Assembly: GCA_001298575.1 (NCBI GenBank)
Contig: LJCV01000286.1
Coordinates: 1 to 64,000, forward strand
DNA: 64,000 nt
DNA from: Actinobacteria bacterium OK074
GTDB taxonomy: Bacteria > Actinomycetota > Actinomycetes > Streptomycetales > Streptomycetaceae
Direction of reading: 5' to 3'
In this document: positions 26,323-35,016 of the stretch, piece after piece
Layout: the number at the start of each line of letters is the position of its first letter
Position numbering within the stretch: the stretch's first letter is position 1
The notes under the pieces: model-generated
The model's database searches: none
What the model saw: only the letters and a program-made list of their open reading frames with translations
What the model was told of the DNA's origin: nothing
Position numbers and translations under genes: made by a program

Positions 26323-27185
26323 GTCGTGTCTTCCTTGCTTCTTCGCAGTGCCCCCCGGATGAGCTTGGCGCTCGCGTCCGGGGCCAGTGCCGCCGATCGT
26401 AGTTGGTCGAAGGCGTTGGCGTAAGCGGTTAGATCTTCCTCGGCCTCCAAGATCGAGGCGCCTCGCAGGTTGTCCAGGACGACCGCCTCAATGGACGGGT
26501 TGTCTCCGAAGGCGAACGTGGTGAACGCAGAAGTCATGCCAACGCGTACGCCCGCGGAGATCGGCAGTACCTGGATGGTGATGTTCCGCCGTGCGCCCAT
26601 CTCCAGCAGTCGCTCCAACTGCCCACGGTGGACCTCCTCGGCGACCAACGGCTGCGTGACGGTCGACTCCCAGATGATCGCCGCGTACTTGGTGCCCGTT
26701 TCTTCGAGCCGCTGCTGTCGCTCCTCACGGACCTTGATCCGCTGGGCGACCGTCTCCGGGGTGACGTCGTCCGGCCCGAGGATGATCGCCTGCTCCGCGT
26801 ACGCCGCTGTCTGCAACAGGCCGGGCACCAGGGTCGGTTGCCATCCCTGGATGTAGGTGGCGTCGTCCTCCAACGAGATGTGGTTGCGGTAACCCTCGGA
26901 GAGTTCGGGGTAGTTGAGCCACCAGCCCCGGTGATTGCTGTTGAGCGCAAGCCAAACGAGGTGTTCGCGTTCCGCTTCGTTCGTTACGCCGTACCTGTCC
27001 AGGAGCAGAAGAACTTCCGCAGGCCGGCCGCTCGTAATTCCATCCTCCATGCGGCTGATCTTCGACCGCGACTGATGGATGAATCGCGCGGCGTCGGACT
27101 GGTCGAACCCCGCCTTGAGGCGATGGCGTTGCATGCTCAGTCCGAACCGCCTGCTGCGCACTGTCGGCTTCCCACCTGCGGGCAT
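26319..27185 (-). CDS. Xre-family regulator with DUF5753 (Scr1/WhiJ-like)
   Basis: 288 aa. An N-terminal Xre helix-turn-helix (about residues 14-70; RHRLKAGFDQSDAARFIHQSRSKISRMEDG) is followed by a DUF5753 domain starting near YIQGWQPTLVPGLLQTAAYA, the normal architecture of Streptomyces Scr1-type regulators. It precedes and overlaps the DUF397 gene. Its intergenic space to the divergent anti-sigma-like gene contains two short palindromes that could be its operators. It flanks the ATPase/TOPRIM pair but is separated from it by 166 bases, so joint control is only possible, not shown. Confidence 0.94.
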   Translation of the reverse strand: MPAGGKPTVRSRRFGLSMQRHRLKAGFDQSDAARFIHQSRSKISRMEDGITSGRPAEVLLLLDRYGVTNEAEREHLVWLALNSNHRGWWLNYPELSEGYRNHISLEDDATYIQGWQPTLVPGLLQTAAYAEQAIILGPDDVTPETVAQRIKVREERQQRLEETGTKYAAIIWESTVTQPLVAEEVHRGQLERLLEMGARRNITIQVLPISAGVRVGMTSAFTTFAFGDNPSIEAVVLDNLRGASILEAEEDLTAYANAFDQLRSAALAPDASAKLIRGALRRSKEDTT

Positions 27186-27261
27186 CTCTCATCCTCCCTT
27201 TCTCGCCCCAAGCTTGCCCGCTTGGGGCCGCTCCGAGCCACTCACACCCTAGCGCCACAAC

Positions 27262-27313
27262 TGCACGTGTGCACTAAAGAGTGATGTGCGGAGCTAGAAG
27301 CTTGCGATTCTAG
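27262..27313. promoter_or_regulatory. Two short palindromes in the divergent Xre/ATP-binding gene region
   Basis: TGCAC-GT-GTGCA lies at 27262-27273, and CTAGAA and TTCTAG are separated by 8 bases at 27294-27313. Both lie between start codons at 27185 (minus) and 27390 (plus). They are candidate operators for the Xre regulator; no -10/-35 is clear. Confidence 0.4.
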
Positions 27314-27389
27314 AGATGCGCCCTCTAACCTCAAGGCCACGCGCCGCCCCACGGCGCGGTCTTGACGACACGTCAGGGGGTACGTCGCC

Positions 27390-27845
27390 ATGTCCACAAC
27401 CGCCACGGCACAGCCGCGCAGCGAGACGTTCCGGTTGCCGAAGCACAAGAGACACGTGCCGGACGCGCGGGCACAGGTTCGAAAGATCCTTGCCGACTGG
27501 GGAGTTGACGCCGAACTCGCCGCCGACGCCGTCACCGTCGCCGTCGAATACGTCACGAACGCCGTCCGGCACTGTCGGGTGACCTTCGCCCAGATCCAGG
27601 TCACGCTCTCCGACCGGGACGGGGCCCTGCTGGTGGAGGTGTGCGACCCCGACAACGTGCGGGTCCCGGCTCGCCGCACCTCCGGTGAACAGGACGAAGG
27701 CGGGCGGGGGTTGGCCATCGTCGCAAGCCTCGCCGAGGACTGGGGGTACGAGCTGCGCCCCCTCAGCAAGTGCGTGTGGGCCACCTTCCCCTTGCCCGAG
27801 CCGTCCAGCACCGCCCCAACACCCCTGTCACGCGTACGGAGTTGA
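27390..27845 (+). CDS. ATP-binding protein of the anti-sigma-factor kinase (HATPase_c_2) type
   Basis: 151 aa. A single GHKL-like domain with N box EYVTNAVRH, D-box-like VCDPDNVRVP and G box GGRGLAIVASLAEDWG. These RsbW/SpoIIAB-like small kinases are numerous in Streptomyces, usually near Xre/DUF397 genes, and may phosphorylate anti-anti-sigma proteins or act as partners of the neighbouring regulator. ATG at 27390. The pocket sequence retains the N-box Asn. It leads a plus-strand unit with two small genes downstream. The target sigma factor is unknown. Confidence 0.92.
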   Translation: MSTTATAQPRSETFRLPKHKRHVPDARAQVRKILADWGVDAELAADAVTVAVEYVTNAVRHCRVTFAQIQVTLSDRDGALLVEVCDPDNVRVPARRTSGEQDEGGRGLAIVASLAEDWGYELRPLSKCVWATFPLPEPSSTAPTPLSRVRS

Positions 27846-27946
27846 CCCTCGCGCGCCAGGCCGGACGGAGGCTCCCGGTACGCCCCCGAAACCGGTCGAG
27901 CCTCCGTGGGCGTCCACAACCACAACTTCCCCAAGGAGCCACCGCC

Positions 27947-28351
27947 GTGCAGACCGCCGTCCTGTGGCTGGTCTTCCTGCTGACCGCGCTGCTCCCGTTC
28001 CTGCTGCGGGACAAGGGCCGACGCGGCGGCCGTACCCCGGACCCGCCGCCGGACCCATGGACCACCGCACAGTCCGTACGCACCCCCGACCCCTACGTCC
28101 TCCCCCTCCCGAACCCCCACGACGCCCGCTGGCGCCGCTGGTCCAAGCGCTCCCACAGCCCCAACCGACGGCTACCCCTACCGCATCCGGTCGACGACCC
28201 GCGCTGGCAGCCGCAGCCGCAGCCGCCGACCCCGCGCACACGGCACCACTTCCCCGAACTTCCGCCGCACCAAAGGGCCTTACCCGACGACGTCGTCCGC
28301 CTCTACGTCAACCAGCCTGCGGGCGAAGCCCAGAGCCCGGGTGAGCAGTGA
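27947..28351 (+). CDS. Small proline-rich membrane-anchored hypothetical protein
   Basis: 134 aa from a GTG at 27947 with AAGGAG nine bases upstream. A single hydrophobic helix (VLWLVFLLTALLPFLL) at the extreme N-terminus is followed by RDKGRR, so it would be anchored with a cytoplasmic tail rich in Pro, Arg and His. No family is recognised. Its stop overlaps the next gene by 1 to 4 bases. The frame is also open upstream but without ribosome-site support. Confidence 0.7.
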   Translation: MQTAVLWLVFLLTALLPFLLRDKGRRGGRTPDPPPDPWTTAQSVRTPDPYVLPLPNPHDARWRRWSKRSHSPNRRLPLPHPVDDPRWQPQPQPPTPRTRHHFPELPPHQRALPDDVVRLYVNQPAGEAQSPGEQ

Positions 28352-28587
28352 TGGCATCTCTCGTCCATTTCAAGAAGGTCTCCGAGGATTCGATGTCCAT
28401 CCGCTACGCGTTCGGCGAGGACCCCGACGCGATGACGCGACACCTCACCATGAACGCGGCCACCCGGACGTCCCGACCGGACGACGGCGGGAGCACCGAT
28501 TACCTGTTCCTCAAGGCGTCGCGGAAGATCAACGCGTTGCGCGACGAACGCGGCCACTGGCCGGAGCGCGGCATGAGCGCCAGCTGA
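28351..28587 (+). CDS. Small hypothetical protein
   Basis: 78 aa from the ATG at 28351 (GTG at 28348 is one codon upstream). The sequence is soluble and basic to neutral, with KKVSEDSMSIRYAFGEDPDAMTRHL. Proteins of this look recur in Streptomyces beside the Xre/HATPase unit. No function can be assigned. The start or stop overlap with the previous gene indicates the same transcript. Confidence 0.75.
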   Translation: MASLVHFKKVSEDSMSIRYAFGEDPDAMTRHLTMNAATRTSRPDDGGSTDYLFLKASRKINALRDERGHWPERGMSAS

Positions 28588-28668
28588 CCGCCTACCGGAC
28601 CGTCACGGCAACGCACCCGCACCCGCACCCACATCCGCACCACACGCGCCGCCCGAGCGCCCGGCCGA

Positions 28669-29349
28669 TCACGCCTCCGACAAGAGCCACCCAATACGGA
28701 GTTCCTCCGCCCCCGGGCGGAACGTCCGTATCAGCTCGGCGCGTTCGGGGTCGTCCTCGGGGAGGTTGTCGGCCAAGAGGGCCTGCGCGGCGACCGTTTG
28801 AGGCCGGGCGCCCAGCGCGGCGCGCAGCTGGAGGGAGCGGCGCAGCATCGCGAGCCGTTCGGTGGGCTCCTTGTGCGGGGCGAGGTGGCGGATGATGTAG
28901 GACTCGAAGTAGCCGTCGCCGTACTTCGTCGCGACCGCGAGAGCCGTCTCGTAGAGCGGGAGGGCGGCGGCCGGGTCCTCGTCGATGTTGTCCAGCAGGA
29001 CGGCCCAGTGGTACTCGGCCCAGGCGCGCGTCTTCTCGTCGCCGGTCCCGGCCGCCGTGCGGTAGCCCGCCTCGGCCGCGGCGCGGTCGTCGGCGCGGGG
29101 GGCGCGCCGGAACAGCAGGCGGCTGTAGGCCAGTCGCCCCGCGAGGAGATGCCGGGTCGGCGACGCGGGATCGAGCGCCTCGACCGCCTTCTCGGCCTCC
29201 TCGTGCCCCTCGATCCGGAAGAACCAGCGGTCCACGGCGATCTCCGCGCGCAACTCGGGCTCGCCGTCCGGGCCCAGGGCGGCGAGCGCGGCGTCCCACT
29301 CCCCGAGCAGCATCAGACGGCGAGCCGTGTAGGTGTTGTTGGCTATCAT
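28669..29349 (-). CDS. TPR-like hypothetical protein
   Basis: 226 aa soluble, Ala/Leu/Arg-rich helical protein with a repeating helix pattern (RLMLLGEWDAALAALG, HWAVLLDNIDEDPAAALPLYETAL) suggestive of tetratricopeptide repeats. ATG at 29349. It is divergent from the zinc-finger gene at 29387, and the two starts are only 37 bases apart, so they probably share regulatory DNA. Function unknown; a protein-protein adaptor is the simplest guess. Confidence 0.8.
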   Translation of the reverse strand: MIANNTYTARRLMLLGEWDAALAALGPDGEPELRAEIAVDRWFFRIEGHEEAEKAVEALDPASPTRHLLAGRLAYSRLLFRRAPRADDRAAAEAGYRTAAGTGDEKTRAWAEYHWAVLLDNIDEDPAAALPLYETALAVATKYGDGYFESYIIRHLAPHKEPTERLAMLRRSLQLRAALGARPQTVAAQALLADNLPEDDPERAELIRTFRPGAEELRIGWLLSEA

Positions 29350-29386
29350 GGCACCTACAATAGGAAGCGGCTACGTAGGCGGTCAA

Positions 29387-29902
29387 ATGCAATACGGTGA
29401 CTACATTGGGAACGTGACACGGCTGGCCGTCGAGCTGGCCAACACCGGGACCCTCGACCAGCACGGCGAGTTGGTCGCCGCGTTCTTCGCGGAACACGAG
29501 GTCACTCCGCCGCCGGACGGCGACTACGGCGACCTTCCGGACCTCGTGCGGACGGCCCTGGCACAGTCGGTCGACGGCACCGCCCCCGAGGCCGTGCACC
29601 GCCTGCTGCGCGACTACCCGCCGGAGATGCACCTCTCCGACCACGACGGCGACGGCTGGCACATCCACTTCAGCCGCAACGGCACCCCGGCCCAGCGCTG
29701 GGCCGGCCAGCTGATCGCCGCCAAGCTCGCCCTGGTCGTCGCCGGGGACCCGGCGGTGACGCTGGGGCGGTGCGCCGCGTCCGGCTGCGGAAACTACTTC
29801 GTGGACCAGTCCCGCAACCGCACCCGCCGGTTCTGCTCCAACGCGTGCGCGAGCCGCACGACGGTCGCGGCACACCGGGCTCGGGCGGCGAAGAACACCT
29901 AG
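29387..29902 (+). CDS. CGNR-like zinc-finger regulator (ABATE/CGNR family)
   Basis: 171 aa from ATG 29387. An N-terminal ABATE-type region (about residues 1-120) is followed by the C-terminal zinc finger: C-x4-C-x3-FVDQSRNRTRRFC-x3-C. In the family the last cysteine is followed by GNR, giving the name CGNR. Here it reads CASRTT, so Gly-Asn are substituted while all four cysteines remain. Such proteins are stress- or starvation-linked DNA-binding regulators. It is divergent from the TPR-like gene, with 37 bases between starts. Confidence 0.83.
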   Translation: MQYGDYIGNVTRLAVELANTGTLDQHGELVAAFFAEHEVTPPPDGDYGDLPDLVRTALAQSVDGTAPEAVHRLLRDYPPEMHLSDHDGDGWHIHFSRNGTPAQRWAGQLIAAKLALVVAGDPAVTLGRCAASGCGNYFVDQSRNRTRRFCSNACASRTTVAAHRARAAKNT

Positions 29903-30066
29903 GAGAACGCCCGACGGGTTCCGGTTGAGCGACATCGAGCCACCCGGCCGACCCCCGCCCAGCGAACAGCGATCAACTCCCGTTCCGCACACGGTAATCT
30001 CGGCCAAGTGAGCGTTCCCGTACCCATGGGCCCACCGGAGGTTCCCTCCGCGCCGGACGCCCCCGC

Positions 30067-30498
30067 ATGACCGTCCGCGACGCCACCCCCGCAGACGCCA
30101 ACGCCATCTACCGCCTGCTGAGCGAATTCGCGACGAGCCACCGGCCCGACCGCGCCGTCTTCGACGACGTCACGTTCCCCCGGATCATCGAGACCGCCGC
30201 AGCCGGCGGAGCCGAATTCCTCGTCGCCGAGCGGGACTCGCACGTCGTCGGGTACCTGCTCGCGCTGCGCCTGCCCACCCTGTTCGCCGGCGGCACGGTC
30301 CTCGAACTGCTGGAACTCACCGTCGACGCGCCCCTGCGCGGCCTCGGCACGGGTTCCGCCCTGATCCGGGCCGCGCAGGCAAGGGCCCGGCAGGCGAAGG
30401 ACGTCGAGGTCACCGTGCCGACCCGCCGGGCGGCCGACTTCTACCGCGGCCTGGGGTTCCACGAGACCGCCACCTACCTCAAGTGGTCGACCACGTAA
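30067..30498 (+). CDS. GNAT acetyltransferase
   Basis: 143 aa GNAT fold. It begins TVRDATPADANAI and carries the strand LELLELTVDAPLRG with the acetyl-CoA pyrophosphate loop RGLGTGSALI, and the C-terminal FYRGLGFHETATYLKW. It transfers acetyl from acetyl-CoA to an unidentified amine. Only 13 bases separate it from the SDR gene, so the two are likely co-transcribed. Confidence 0.92.
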   Translation: MTVRDATPADANAIYRLLSEFATSHRPDRAVFDDVTFPRIIETAAAGGAEFLVAERDSHVVGYLLALRLPTLFAGGTVLELLELTVDAPLRGLGTGSALIRAAQARARQAKDVEVTVPTRRAADFYRGLGFHETATYLKWSTT

Positions 30499-30511
30499 AG
30501 GAGTTGAAGGC

Positions 30512-31219
30512 ATGGAGATCCATGGGGCAACGGCGCTGGTGACCGGCGCCAACCGCGGACTCGGGCAGGTGCTGGCCCGAGCGCTCCTACGCCGTGGCGC
30601 CCAACGCGTCTACGGCGGCGCCCGCGACCCGCGCTCCGTCGTCGAGCCCGGCGTGGTCCCCGTCCGCCTCGACGTCACCGACCCCGACCAGGTGGCCGAG
30701 GCCGCCAAGACCTGCTCCGACGTCACCCTGCTGGTCAACAATGCCGGAATCCTGGCCAACAGCCCCCTCCTGGCCGCGCCCGAACCGGCCGCCGCCCGCG
30801 CCGAGATGGAGGTCAACTACTTCGGCACCCTCGCCATGTGCCGCGCCTTCGCACCGCTGCTCACCGGCAACGCGCCCGGCGCCATCGTCAACGTGCTGTC
30901 CATCGCGAGCTGGGTCACCAGCCCGGCGCTGGGCTCCTACAGCGCCTCCAAGGCCGCGGCCTGGGCCCTGACCAACGGCATCCGCGGCGAACTCCACGAC
31001 ACCGGCGTCCTCGTCGTCGGCGTGCACTGCGGCTACATCGACACGGACATGGCCGCCCACGTCGACGCCCCCAAGAACACCCCGGAAGCAATCGCCCAAC
31101 AGACCCTCGACGCCGTCGAATCGGGCCGCACGGAAGTACTCGCCGACGAACGCACCCGCCAGGCCAGGGCGGCCCTGGGGCTCGTTCCCGATACGACCGT
31201 GCCCACTCCACGTCCGTAG
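30512..31219 (+). CDS. Short-chain dehydrogenase/reductase
   Basis: 235 aa classical SDR. Cofactor motif TGANRGLG near residue 10, NNAG at 72-75, active Ser in VLSIAS and YSASK (Tyr/Lys). The Arg after TGAN favours NADP(H). The ATG at 30512 has GGAG in AAAGGAGTTGAAGGC just upstream. It follows the acetyltransferase with a 13-base gap and converges on the hydrolase gene 10 bases downstream. Substrate unknown. Confidence 0.93.
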   Translation: MEIHGATALVTGANRGLGQVLARALLRRGAQRVYGGARDPRSVVEPGVVPVRLDVTDPDQVAEAAKTCSDVTLLVNNAGILANSPLLAAPEPAAARAEMEVNYFGTLAMCRAFAPLLTGNAPGAIVNVLSIASWVTSPALGSYSASKAAAWALTNGIRGELHDTGVLVVGVHCGYIDTDMAAHVDAPKNTPEAIAQQTLDAVESGRTEVLADERTRQARAALGLVPDTTVPTPRP

Positions 31220-31229
31220 CGCTGCCGCG

Positions 31230-32105
31230 TCAACTCCCGCCCCGGAGCGCGGCGATGACGTACGGCCAAGCCTCCGCCCCCAGGCGCGCGTCGGCCTCGG
31301 GCGTGCCGCCGTACCGGAAGCGCGGGGACGCCGGCGCCGGGCTCTCGCCGGGAAAACGTGGGCGGTGGCCGGCGTCGTCGCGGGTGATGAGCCGCACCGT
31401 CGCCCCGGCCGCGCGCCGCCGCCGTGCCAGGTGTTCCGCGTAGGGGAGGGACGGCCACATCGCGTCGTCGCCGCCCGCGACCAGCAGCAGTTCGGCCCGC
31501 GCCTTCTCCACCGGGATCTCCGCCTCGGGGAGCGCGTCCGCGAACGTCCGCCCGCTCAGCTCGTACCAGCCCCGGATGGCGACCGGCTCGCCGTCCGGCT
31601 CCGTCCGGGTCCAGGAATCGTCCAACGGGACGAACGGCACCGGCCGCTCCCGCCAGGTCCAGGACGAGCGGTACGGGTGGTGGGCGCCGTCGCGGCCCGG
31701 TCCGACGTTGCACCAGACCCACGCCGTGGGCGACACCGCGACGACGACGTCCACCCGCGGCTCGCGCACCGCCGTGAGCAGCGCCGCCTCGGCCCCCTTG
31801 GACGTCCCCAGGATTCCGATCCGCTCCGCCCCGTTCCGCCGGAGGAGGTCGACGGCCGCGGTGAAGGTCTCCAACGGGATCTCGCAGATCCCCGGCGACT
31901 GCCCCGGACCGCCGAACCAGCGGATCGATACCGCCGTCATGCCCTGCCGGGCCAGCAGCCGGGCCCGTTCCCGTTCGACGCGCCCACTGGAACCCGCCAG
32001 GACCAGGACGCCTATGCCTGCGCCAATACCGGCAGTTGGAGCGGCCAGCACACCCTCCCAGGGGTCGACCAACTCGCGCTCCACCACATCCACCACATCC
32101 ACCAC
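31230..32105 (-). CDS. BAAT/acyl-CoA thioesterase-like alpha/beta hydrolase
   Basis: About 291 aa. The nucleophile elbow GTSKGAE (Ser), a conserved GGDD near the acid position, and HR in DAGHRPRFPG (His) complete a Ser-Asp-His triad, with W and G patterns of the BAAT C-terminal family. The start is uncertain because GTG codons repeat in the first residues (VVDVVDVVERE); GTG 32105 is used. The DNA there is a 9-base repeat of GTGGTGGAT. It lies 13 bases after the Ku stop on the same strand and may be read with it. Substrate unknown. Confidence 0.85.
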   Translation of the reverse strand: MVDVVDVVERELVDPWEGVLAAPTAGIGAGIGVLVLAGSSGRVERERARLLARQGMTAVSIRWFGGPGQSPGICEIPLETFTAAVDLLRRNGAERIGILGTSKGAEAALLTAVREPRVDVVVAVSPTAWVWCNVGPGRDGAHHPYRSSWTWRERPVPFVPLDDSWTRTEPDGEPVAIRGWYELSGRTFADALPEAEIPVEKARAELLLVAGGDDAMWPSLPYAEHLARRRRAAGATVRLITRDDAGHRPRFPGESPAPASPRFRYGGTPEADARLGAEAWPYVIAALRGGS

Positions 32106-32118
32106 TTCATCCCCGCCC

Positions 32119-33090
32119 TCACGCCGAACGCCGCCGAGGCGCGGCCTTCTTCGCCGGAGTCTGCTTCTTCGCGGCCCCCGCCGTCGACTTCTTCGCCGTC
32201 GCCTTCTTCGAAGTGGAAGTAGTGGAAGTAGACGTCGACTTCCGCGCCGTCGTCGACTTCGGCTTCGGCGCCGGACGGCTCCGCAGCCGCGTCACCTCCC
32301 CCTCCGTTTCCCCTCGCGACTCCTTCGCCGCCCGCACGCTGTTCTCCAGCGCGGCCATCAAGTCCAGCACCTTGCCACTCGGTTCGGCGGAACCCGTCGC
32401 CGCCGGGACCGGGCCGCCCGCCACCTTCGCCGCGATCATCTCCTCCACCGCCGTGCGGTAGTCGTCGTGCAGATCGGCGAGGTCGATCTCGCCCAAGGTG
32501 TCCATCAGCGCGTCCGCTAGGTCCAACTCCTGCTCGCGTACGGTGACTTCGGCGTCCGGGGCCACCCCCTCCGGTACCCGGATCTCGTCCGGCCACAGCA
32601 GACCGTGCATCGCGATGACGTCGTCGTAGACCCGGAGCATGCCCAACCGCTCCCGCCCGCGCAGGGCGAACTTCGCGATGGCGACCTTGTTGCTGCGCTT
32701 GAGCGCCTCGCGCAGCAGCGTGTACGGCTTCGCCGCGGGGCCGCCGCCCGCCGCGAGGTAGTACGCCGTGTCCATCTGGAGCGGGTCGATCCGGTCCGCC
32801 GGGACGAAGGCGACGATCTCGATCGTGCGGGCCGTCGGGATCGGCAGCGCCGACAGGTCCTCCTCCGTGATCGGGACGATCGTGCCGTCGGCGTCCTCGT
32901 ACCCCTTGCCGATCTCCGCCGACGTCACCTCGCGCTCCTCCAGCTCGCAGACCTTGCGGTAGCGGATCCGGCCGCCGTCCTCCAGGTGGATCTGGCGGAA
33001 GGAGACCGAGCGGTTCTCGGTGGCGTTCACGAGCTTGATCGGGATGCTGACCAGGCCGAACGAGATCGCGCCGTTCCATATGGACCTCAC
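32119..33090 (-). CDS. ku: Ku protein, non-homologous end joining
   Basis: 323 aa bacterial Ku. It starts VRSIWNGAISFGLVSIPIKL, then the core with VCELEEREVTSAEI and ALFR-like ALKRSNKVAIAKFALRGRERL. The C-terminus from about residue 270 is a Lys/Ala/Thr-Ser-rich basic tail, characteristic of actinobacterial Ku and involved in DNA binding. GTG 33090 is the start, since the codon before is not supported by the family pattern; AAGGTGG lies upstream. It is divergent from the LigD-polymerase gene with 51 bases between starts, giving a shared control region. Ku binds double-strand ends and recruits LigD. Confidence 0.97.
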   Translation of the reverse strand: MRSIWNGAISFGLVSIPIKLVNATENRSVSFRQIHLEDGGRIRYRKVCELEEREVTSAEIGKGYEDADGTIVPITEEDLSALPIPTARTIEIVAFVPADRIDPLQMDTAYYLAAGGGPAAKPYTLLREALKRSNKVAIAKFALRGRERLGMLRVYDDVIAMHGLLWPDEIRVPEGVAPDAEVTVREQELDLADALMDTLGEIDLADLHDDYRTAVEEMIAAKVAGGPVPAATGSAEPSGKVLDLMAALENSVRAAKESRGETEGEVTRLRSRPAPKPKSTTARKSTSTSTTSTSKKATAKKSTAGAAKKQTPAKKAAPRRRSA

Positions 33091-33141
33091 GTCCGCCCAC
33101 CTTTCGTACCCATATCCAGCGATTTGTGTGATTCTCATCCT

Positions 33142-34038
33142 ATGGCGCCCATCACCGAGGTGGCGGGGCGGCGGCTCGCGCTCAGCAACCTCGACAAGGT
33201 CATCCACCCCGCGTCCGGCTTCACCAAGGGCGAGCTGCTGCACTACTACGCCACCGCCGCGGACGTCCTGCTGCCGCACCTGCGCGACCGGCCGCTGTCC
33301 TTCCTGCGGTATCCGGACGGGCCCGACGGCCAGGTCTTCTTCGCCAAGAACGTGCCGCCGGGCACCCCGGAGTGGGTCGCCACGGCCGAGGTGCCGCGCT
33401 CGGAGGGGCCCGCCCGCATGGTCCTCGTCCAGGACCTGCCCTCGCTGATGTGGGCCGCGAACCTGGTCACCGAGTTCCACACGCCCCAGTGGCTCATCGG
33501 CGCCCCGGGCCGCTCCGACCGGCTCGTCCTCGATCTCGACCCCGGCGCCCCCGCCACCGTCGTCGAGTGCTGCGAGGTCGCCCGCTGGCTGCGCGAGCGG
33601 CTCGCGGCGGACGGGATCGACGCGTACGCGAAGACGTCCGGGGCGAAGGGGCTGCATCTGCTCGCTCCCATCCGGCCCACCCCCTCCGAACGGGTGACCG
33701 AGTACGCCAAAACGCTCGCCCTCGCCGCCGAGCGGGCGCTCCCCGATCTCGCCCTGCACCGGATGACCCGGGGCCTCCGCCCCGGCAAGGTCTTCGTCGA
33801 CTGGAGCCAGAACGCCGCCCGGAAGACGACCGCGACGCCGTACACCGTCCGGGCCCGGCCCGAGCCGACCGTGTCCGCGCCGGTCAGCTGGGACGAGGTC
33901 GCCGCCTGCCGCTCACCCGGTCAACTCACCTTCCGCGCCCCGGACATGGCCGCCCGCATCGAGGCGTACGGCGGCGATCCGCTGGCGCCGCTGTTCAACT
34001 CCGGCCGCGCGGAAGCGAATGCGCTCCCCGAGGTGTAA
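33142..34038 (+). CDS. LigD-type polymerase/primase domain protein
   Basis: 298 aa, containing only the archaeo-eukaryotic primase-like polymerase (PolDom) of LigD, without ligase or phosphoesterase domains. Catalytic metal residues are in LDLDPG. KTSGAKGLHLL corresponds to the family SGxKGLH motif, with VDWSQN after it. ATG at 33142. It is divergent from ku. In Streptomyces the ligase is often a separate gene elsewhere, and this polymerase fills ends during repair. No ligase gene lies in the window. Confidence 0.95.
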   Translation: MAPITEVAGRRLALSNLDKVIHPASGFTKGELLHYYATAADVLLPHLRDRPLSFLRYPDGPDGQVFFAKNVPPGTPEWVATAEVPRSEGPARMVLVQDLPSLMWAANLVTEFHTPQWLIGAPGRSDRLVLDLDPGAPATVVECCEVARWLRERLAADGIDAYAKTSGAKGLHLLAPIRPTPSERVTEYAKTLALAAERALPDLALHRMTRGLRPGKVFVDWSQNAARKTTATPYTVRARPEPTVSAPVSWDEVAACRSPGQLTFRAPDMAARIEAYGGDPLAPLFNSGRAEANALPEV

Positions 34039-34065
34039 ACAACTCGGCCCCTGAACACCCTCACC

Positions 34066-34872
34066 TCACACCCTGCTCCACGTCTGCCGGTCCCGCGCCA
34101 TCGCGTGCAGCCCCTCCACGTCTCCCGGCTTCAACACCCCGCCCGCGCGCGAGAGTTCGGCCACGTCCGAGTCCTGGATGACGCGGACCTCGCGCATCGG
34201 GCCGATGATCTCCAGCCGCGCCGGGCCCGCGAGGGCGAGCACCGGGTGGACCTCCGCCGTCAGCGCGTACGAGGCGCGGTCGGCGTCGGCGCGGACGCCG
34301 CGCAGCAGGGGATGCGGCTCGCGGCGGCCGACGGTCACCATCGGGTCGGCCACCAGGACCCGCAGCTTGCGCGCGTACAGCGTGCGGACGCAGAACAGGC
34401 CGCCCGGGCCGATCACCAGGTGGTCGATGCGGTCGCCCCCGGGCAGTGGCACCGAGTGCAGGGTGTGCCAGCCCGCGCCCTCCAGGGCGTCCAGCGCCTC
34501 CCCGACCGCCTGCTGGGCGGTGAGCGCCCGCCGCCGCGGGTCCGGGCGCAGCCGGTGCGCGGGGCCCGGGTCGCGGTCCAGGGCGATCAGCAGCGCCTCG
34601 CCGGGGCGGTTGGGCGCGAGGTCGTCGTCGGGGTGGAGGGAGAGCCGGGCCAGTTCGGCGGGGGTCGGCACGGGCGGTGGTCCGACCGTCACCGGGCCGC
34701 TCAGGAAGGGTTTCAGCGCGGCCAGCACCTCCGCCCGCCGGTCCTCGCTGAGCAGGTTGACGCGGCCGGCCTCACGGTCGTACCAGGCCACGTTGCGGCC
34801 GTCGACCGCACACACGTAGAGCCGTTCCTGGCCGTGCCGGCGTGCCGGTACGACCCGCAGTCCGCTGCTCAT
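34066..34872 (-). CDS. NERD-domain protein
   Basis: 268 aa. Residues ~110-210 match the nuclease-related domain: ALDALEGAGWHTLHSVPLPGGDRIDHLVIGPGGLFCVRT is the usual GxxxxxD...H pattern with Asp-His in RIDHLVIGP. NERD proteins are predicted nuclease-like and are found in DNA-processing contexts. It is convergent with the LigD-polymerase gene, 27 bases apart. No membrane segments. Function unproven. Confidence 0.85.
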   Translation of the reverse strand: MSSGLRVVPARRHGQERLYVCAVDGRNVAWYDREAGRVNLLSEDRRAEVLAALKPFLSGPVTVGPPPVPTPAELARLSLHPDDDLAPNRPGEALLIALDRDPGPAHRLRPDPRRRALTAQQAVGEALDALEGAGWHTLHSVPLPGGDRIDHLVIGPGGLFCVRTLYARKLRVLVADPMVTVGRREPHPLLRGVRADADRASYALTAEVHPVLALAGPARLEIIGPMREVRVIQDSDVAELSRAGGVLKPGDVEGLHAMARDRQTWSRV

Positions 34873-35016
34873 GCAGCCTCACCCCAAACCCCCCGGGAAC
34901 AGGATCACCCGATCTCCATGGGACCAGGCGGGGTGCTCCTGAAGCAAGAAGCCGGTTACCGTTGAGGGGGCCCGTCTCGAACTGGCCCCACTGGCAAGGG
35001 GCTTGGGGAGGCGCCG

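Noticed and set aside
23893..28587. A prophage or integrative element carrying the defence candidate
   Set aside because: No integrase, excisionase, tRNA or att-like direct repeat is visible; gene decay alone is not enough to call an island boundary.
28600..28640. Run of CACCCGCACC repeats as a possible CRISPR or regulatory array
   Set aside because: It is a short simple-sequence run with no spacers, between convergent genes.
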